A stretch of DNA of 64,000 bases from Diprion similis (lineage: Eukaryota; Arthropoda; Insecta; Hymenoptera; Diprionidae), in the NCBI RefSeq assembly GCF_021155765.1, contig NC_060112.1, positions 26,564,001 to 26,628,000 on the forward strand. The letters run 5' to 3'. Positions 59,921 through 64,000 of this stretch are shown piece by piece. The notes under the pieces were generated by a model. That model searched no databases. It was not told the DNA's origin and was given only the letters and a program-made list of their open reading frames with translations. The position numbers and the translations under genes are program-made. Position 1 is the first letter of the stretch; every line of letters begins with the position of its first letter.

Positions 59921-62900
59921 ACGATGTCGATTTATGACTCGTCTGTATTGTAACATCACGAAATACATGAGGTATTAACAGCTTATTGACAGTTCTTTCA
60001 ATAGTCTATCAGAATTTGCGGAATAGCCAATATTTCTTTTAATCAAGGTCACACTCTTGGATGGAAAGCTCTTTTCTTTACTCACTCGGTCGTTTTCCCG
60101 ACTTACTCAGCGTCGCAGTGTCATTTCGTTTCCTGAAACGAGTCTAATGGCACACTTACGATATACCTGCACCTGCCATGCATAGTCCATTCCTCGGATC
60201 TCTAATTTACTCACTCTCCAACATATTGTCAGTGAAAATTCAATGATTCAGTTTGAGCGGCGCGAGTTGCGGAAAAGCAAAGAGATCGATCACTGACAGA
60301 CTGAAAAATACTCAACGTTTCTCGTCACGAAGCTTGCCAAACTCTCGCGCCAAGTTACGGAGCAAAGAAGAGAAAAGAGATCGCCAAAGTTCCCCCCCAT
60401 TTGCGAAGTCGCGAAGAAGTTTATCGGATCTTTTCTCTCCTTGACTCGCGAATCATCTATCAATTGCACAATAGCTAGTACAAATCCGCGACAGTTGCAG
60501 TTTTTTTTTCGCTAAATTCTGCGGTTCTGACGTCACCTTGATCTCCACTTCCGTCTGTCGCCCATATTCAACGGTTAGTTGTTCCATGGAATGAGGCACT
60601 GTCTATACATACGTCAAAGTTACAGCGAATTTTTTAGCCACAGTTATCACATTCGAAAGCTGGTTAACTCAATTGTTCTGGGAGTATAACAATGTCGTTA
60701 AAAAGAAGTATAATCGCCAAATAGTTTAGGTATGCGTGAAATTCGTCGGAGGTCAGCCAATTATTCTACTTTTTGCCGCTCGTGGCCTGATTCCAAGCAT
60801 ATACCTACAACTTGTTTAATGTCGTTGGTAGAATTCTTGCAAAAATAAACCAACAAGACGGAATACAAGAGTTTTCTTTACTTTAATGAACACAAAAAGG
60901 TGAATTCAAATAGGTGAAGAATGAAAAACGGAAAGTTGTAATAAAGTGTGCCGGTCGTTCACCCCTCGCCTCCTGCATTGTCTCTCTGCAGTATCTGCAA
61001 CAGATCATTTCACCAGCTGCTGCACTTGGCTTTCCCACATGATTTACAAGTTTTGGAGAAAAGACGCGTTATAATTTCCCCTGACAATCATTGTGTGTCT
61101 CGGTCTTCGATACACACGGACATTATTTTATGAATCGTCTCGCCGCAGTTTCTGGTTCCGATGTTTCGATTGCTGCAATTACAACCCGGGAAGGAGGGCA
61201 AAAAATATGATGACAGTGTAATTGGAGCAATGAAAGAGACGCAGCGTGACATGCAGGAAGACGTTGCGTGACTTGCAACAAGAGTCGAGACGAAACGAGA
61301 CTTGCGAGCGATTTTTTATCCTCATTTTACCTTTCCTCAACGACTTTCGCCTGCAGTTCCTCCACCCGGAAATTCAGAAGAAGGAAAAGGAACTGCAGCT
61401 GCCCCGAAGCGGTTTCGCTTCGTTACGCGGTTTAAACTTGCAGTCCTCGGTAGGGCGTAAATTTTTCTATTTATGGAAAAATTCTCATTGTAAGAAATGC
61501 ATCACGCGTGCAGTCGATGTGCAATATTTGTGTTGTAGGTTTAAGTTATTCTGAAATCGTTGAGAAATTTATCTGCTTTTAATTAACGCTTCTTATCACT
61601 CACGCAGAGTCAATTCATTAGCCATTCAGAGTTTAATTAGATATATTTTCGTATTTGATAGATACGTCTCATTAAGCTTGACGAAATTTTTATCTCATTT
61701 CTTTTTGTCTTTATTATAAAAACACAGCTGGTGAACCGATTTGTTTGGATATTTACGGGGAAACAATTGCTGACGGATCGATCGGTTCATAATTCAAGAT
61801 CCGAGATATCAGATTAGATTGTAACTCGGATGCAGAGGATTTGTCGATAATAATGATAAACCTACAACAACTATCTTCAAGAGCACCTCGATAGTCGAGA
61901 GGAAAAGTCGTCTTATTCTTGCAATCGATACCCACTTCAAGTCATGCGGAATTTTCGAAATCCAACAACGCAATGTAATCTAATTCTAAATCTTATCAGA
62001 TTAACGGATTTCGATTTGTATACGTTGTTCACCTGACCGTTAATAAGTAAAATTGCCTAATAAAGTTAATTGAAGCCCGCTGATTTGTCGAAAGATTACA
62101 GCATCGATTGCTGTTACCTGTACGACGTGATAGAGATAAAGAAATAAGAATAAAAAGTAAATGTCAATTTTTAATACCGATCGAGACGTGTGCCTCTGAA
62201 AAAATAGTTAAATTAAATTTACTACTATAATTTGAATGCTTAAGACGATATCCTGTGTTTATCGAATCAACTACTCCCACGCACAAAACATCGCAAATAC
62301 TACGTAACGCTGAAAGTAATTTTGACATTAATGAACACAGTTTCTTTATTGCACGCGTAACGTCTTGGCAAACAAAATGTAACAATTACTTTAATTTAAT
62401 AACGCTGAAAACGGACTTACAACCCAAGAAGTAAATCCAAGATTTGTTTTGAGATTTAAAAACTGTCCACCTTAATATAACGTCTGCATGTAACGTAGAC
62501 TGAGTCGGAAATATCAAACTTAGAGAAGAGAAATCAATTTCACCGATACTCTACAATGTTACATGTATATTGTACAGTTTAAACGTGTAATACGGTATGA
62601 GAAGGTAAATAGAAAAAGTGTGGAATTTCGCAAATAAACTAAAGACAAATGAACAAATAAAGACGGTACGAAGTCCGTCTTACCTGCATAAGTTCTAATG
62701 TTTGAGGTGTTGAAAAACTCGGAGCTCGCTTGGTAATTATTGAGTATGAAGATACCTTCTTTACCATAGGAACATACCACTACGTCTGCACGATCGATCG
62801 ATTTACCGAGCAACAAGATCGGATGAGCCGACGGCTGGTGTCGATTGCGATTATTACCGACTGTGCAAATATCACTGGAGATAAGCGTCCAGTTGCGGCC

Positions 62901-64000
62901 TCATTTCGGGAGAAGGTGTCGACTCGAATCGGCGGACGTAGTGATCGGTATACGTGCACCTAAGTTCTGGTGCCGTTTTTCAACGGCTGCTCAGCTTCGA
63001 ATTTGCGCGCGAAATACGAACGCAGCAAACATTCAAAAGAGTTCCCTCTATTTTTGCACGGTCAGGGGTCCCTTGGATAATTGATAAAATTGTACTTTGA
63101 AGGGCGGTTTTTGTCTGCAAGCTTTTTTAGTAGGAAAAATATGTCCTGTGATTTTTCTCTTTTTTATTTGCCGCTGATTGTGAGAAGGAAGAGTTTCTTC
63201 TTGCCAGATAAGACACGTGTTGGGTGTCAGAACAGAAAACTTGTCGTATGATTTCGTTATCAGGTTCAATCTTCATCGTTAGAATTCTTGGATTTACTTC
63301 CTCTTCCTCCTAAAAATGGGTTACCTGATTAAAAGAATAGTTCGTGACCTTGATATCAGCGAAGAAACAGTCATCGTCGAAGAAAGAGAAGTGCGCTGTA
63401 TTTATTTTTGATTAGTAGACATTATCTTGTCCCTCAGTTAGCAAAAGGTAAAAGCTTTCTCAATGCTTATGTGAAGATTTCTTTTTTTTTCATTTCCGCT
63501 TAGAAAAAATTCTCATAGATTGAATAAATGCTGGGAATGAGACGTAGACTTCCGCAAACAAACTGTAAATATTGTGATGGGGTGCGAATCATTTCATAAA
63601 TCCGTTGAATCAATTACTTCTGTAATCGGATTAGGTATTTAGTTATTACGAAGGCAAAAATTGTTTTCAAAGGATTAGAACAAAACGGTGGTGTGATTCT
63701 ATTTTTGAAACGTGATTACGACCCACGCAAATATTGCCTTGAATAAGGGTGATATCATTTTTGCACTCACGATGGTTTCACTGCGAAGTGCATAACAGCT
63801 TTTAGACGTTAATCACTTATCGATATCAAGCAAACCGTGAAACAAGTGAACAATCGAACGAAGATGCTAGTTTTTCAGGAAATTCATGCTTTCCGTGAAT
63901 TCTTTGAAAAACATTGATGAATCTGCAAATTGATTTTTCAATTTTCAAGTTCGCGTTGCTGCGAATATTAACGTCGTAAAATCTACGACGTTCATCGCTC

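Larger units (their letters stand above)
51636..64000. other. Right-hand region without a supported gene
   Basis: If the exon at 51473 is real, much of this may be its first intron. It contains two large foldback elements (52645, 57802), a family C relative (59614), a possible TATA-containing GC-rich patch at 57290-57560, E-box CACGTG near 59289, a CRE-like TGACGTCA near 60529 and homopolymers. ORFs up to 108 codons are non-ATG or motif-free. Confidence 0.45.

Noticed and set aside
60253..60444. Lys/Ser/Arg-rich 63-codon frame
   Set aside because: No ATG, purine-rich bias explains the composition, and flanking splice signals are weak.

Overview
The window is animal nuclear DNA, almost certainly from an insect. 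Two conserved animal genes are broken by GT-AG introns, and most of the rest is AT-rich non-coding DNA full of microsatellites and small inverted-repeat (foldback/MITE-like) elements. The compact introns and gene content fit a holometabolous insect, possibly a hymenopteran, but nothing fixes the order or species. No bacterial, viral, CRISPR or operon-like content was seen.

Layout. (1) Positions 1-20564, plus strand: a FoxL2-type forkhead transcription-factor gene. The forkhead domain and C-terminus lie in six exons between 16948 and 19373. The first of these opens in phase 1 with a stop just upstream, so it needs an upstream exon. Candidate exons at 345-413 and 3178-3322 (plus a possible 42-nt cassette at 4374-4415) supply an N-terminus in matching phase, giving a gene of about 19 kb with a 12-14 kb intron. 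A CpG-rich block with a CRE and a CCAAT box near 8.5 kb sits inside that intron. (2) 20565-29329: no convincing gene; microsatellites and three inverted-repeat elements. (3) 29330-35105, minus strand: a complete eight-exon COPB2 gene (beta'-COP of the COPI coat, 955 codons once one surplus base is discounted). One exon carries an apparent +1 frameshift in a GGG run. (4) 35359-35620, plus strand: a small divergent ORF that also reads through only if one G of a GGG run is ignored. (5) 35621-51000: mostly repeats, with weaker coding candidates at 38474-38685 (minus), 47553-47915 (minus) and 47981-48066 (plus). (6) 51016-51635, plus strand: a TATA/initiator core promoter, an ATG-free leader and a short first coding exon, probably the 5' end of a gene continuing rightward. 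(7) 51636-64000: foldback elements and AT-rich sequence, no recognised gene.

FoxL2 is a nuclear regulator and COPB2 a housekeeping Golgi-ER trafficking subunit; they lie tail to tail about 9 kb apart and nothing suggests they work together. The most useful observations are the extended FoxL2 model with a possibly repeat-derived exon, the two GGG-run frameshifts that look like sequence errors, the family of self-complementary elements, and the unrecognised first exon at 51 kb. No previously undescribed multi-gene system was found.
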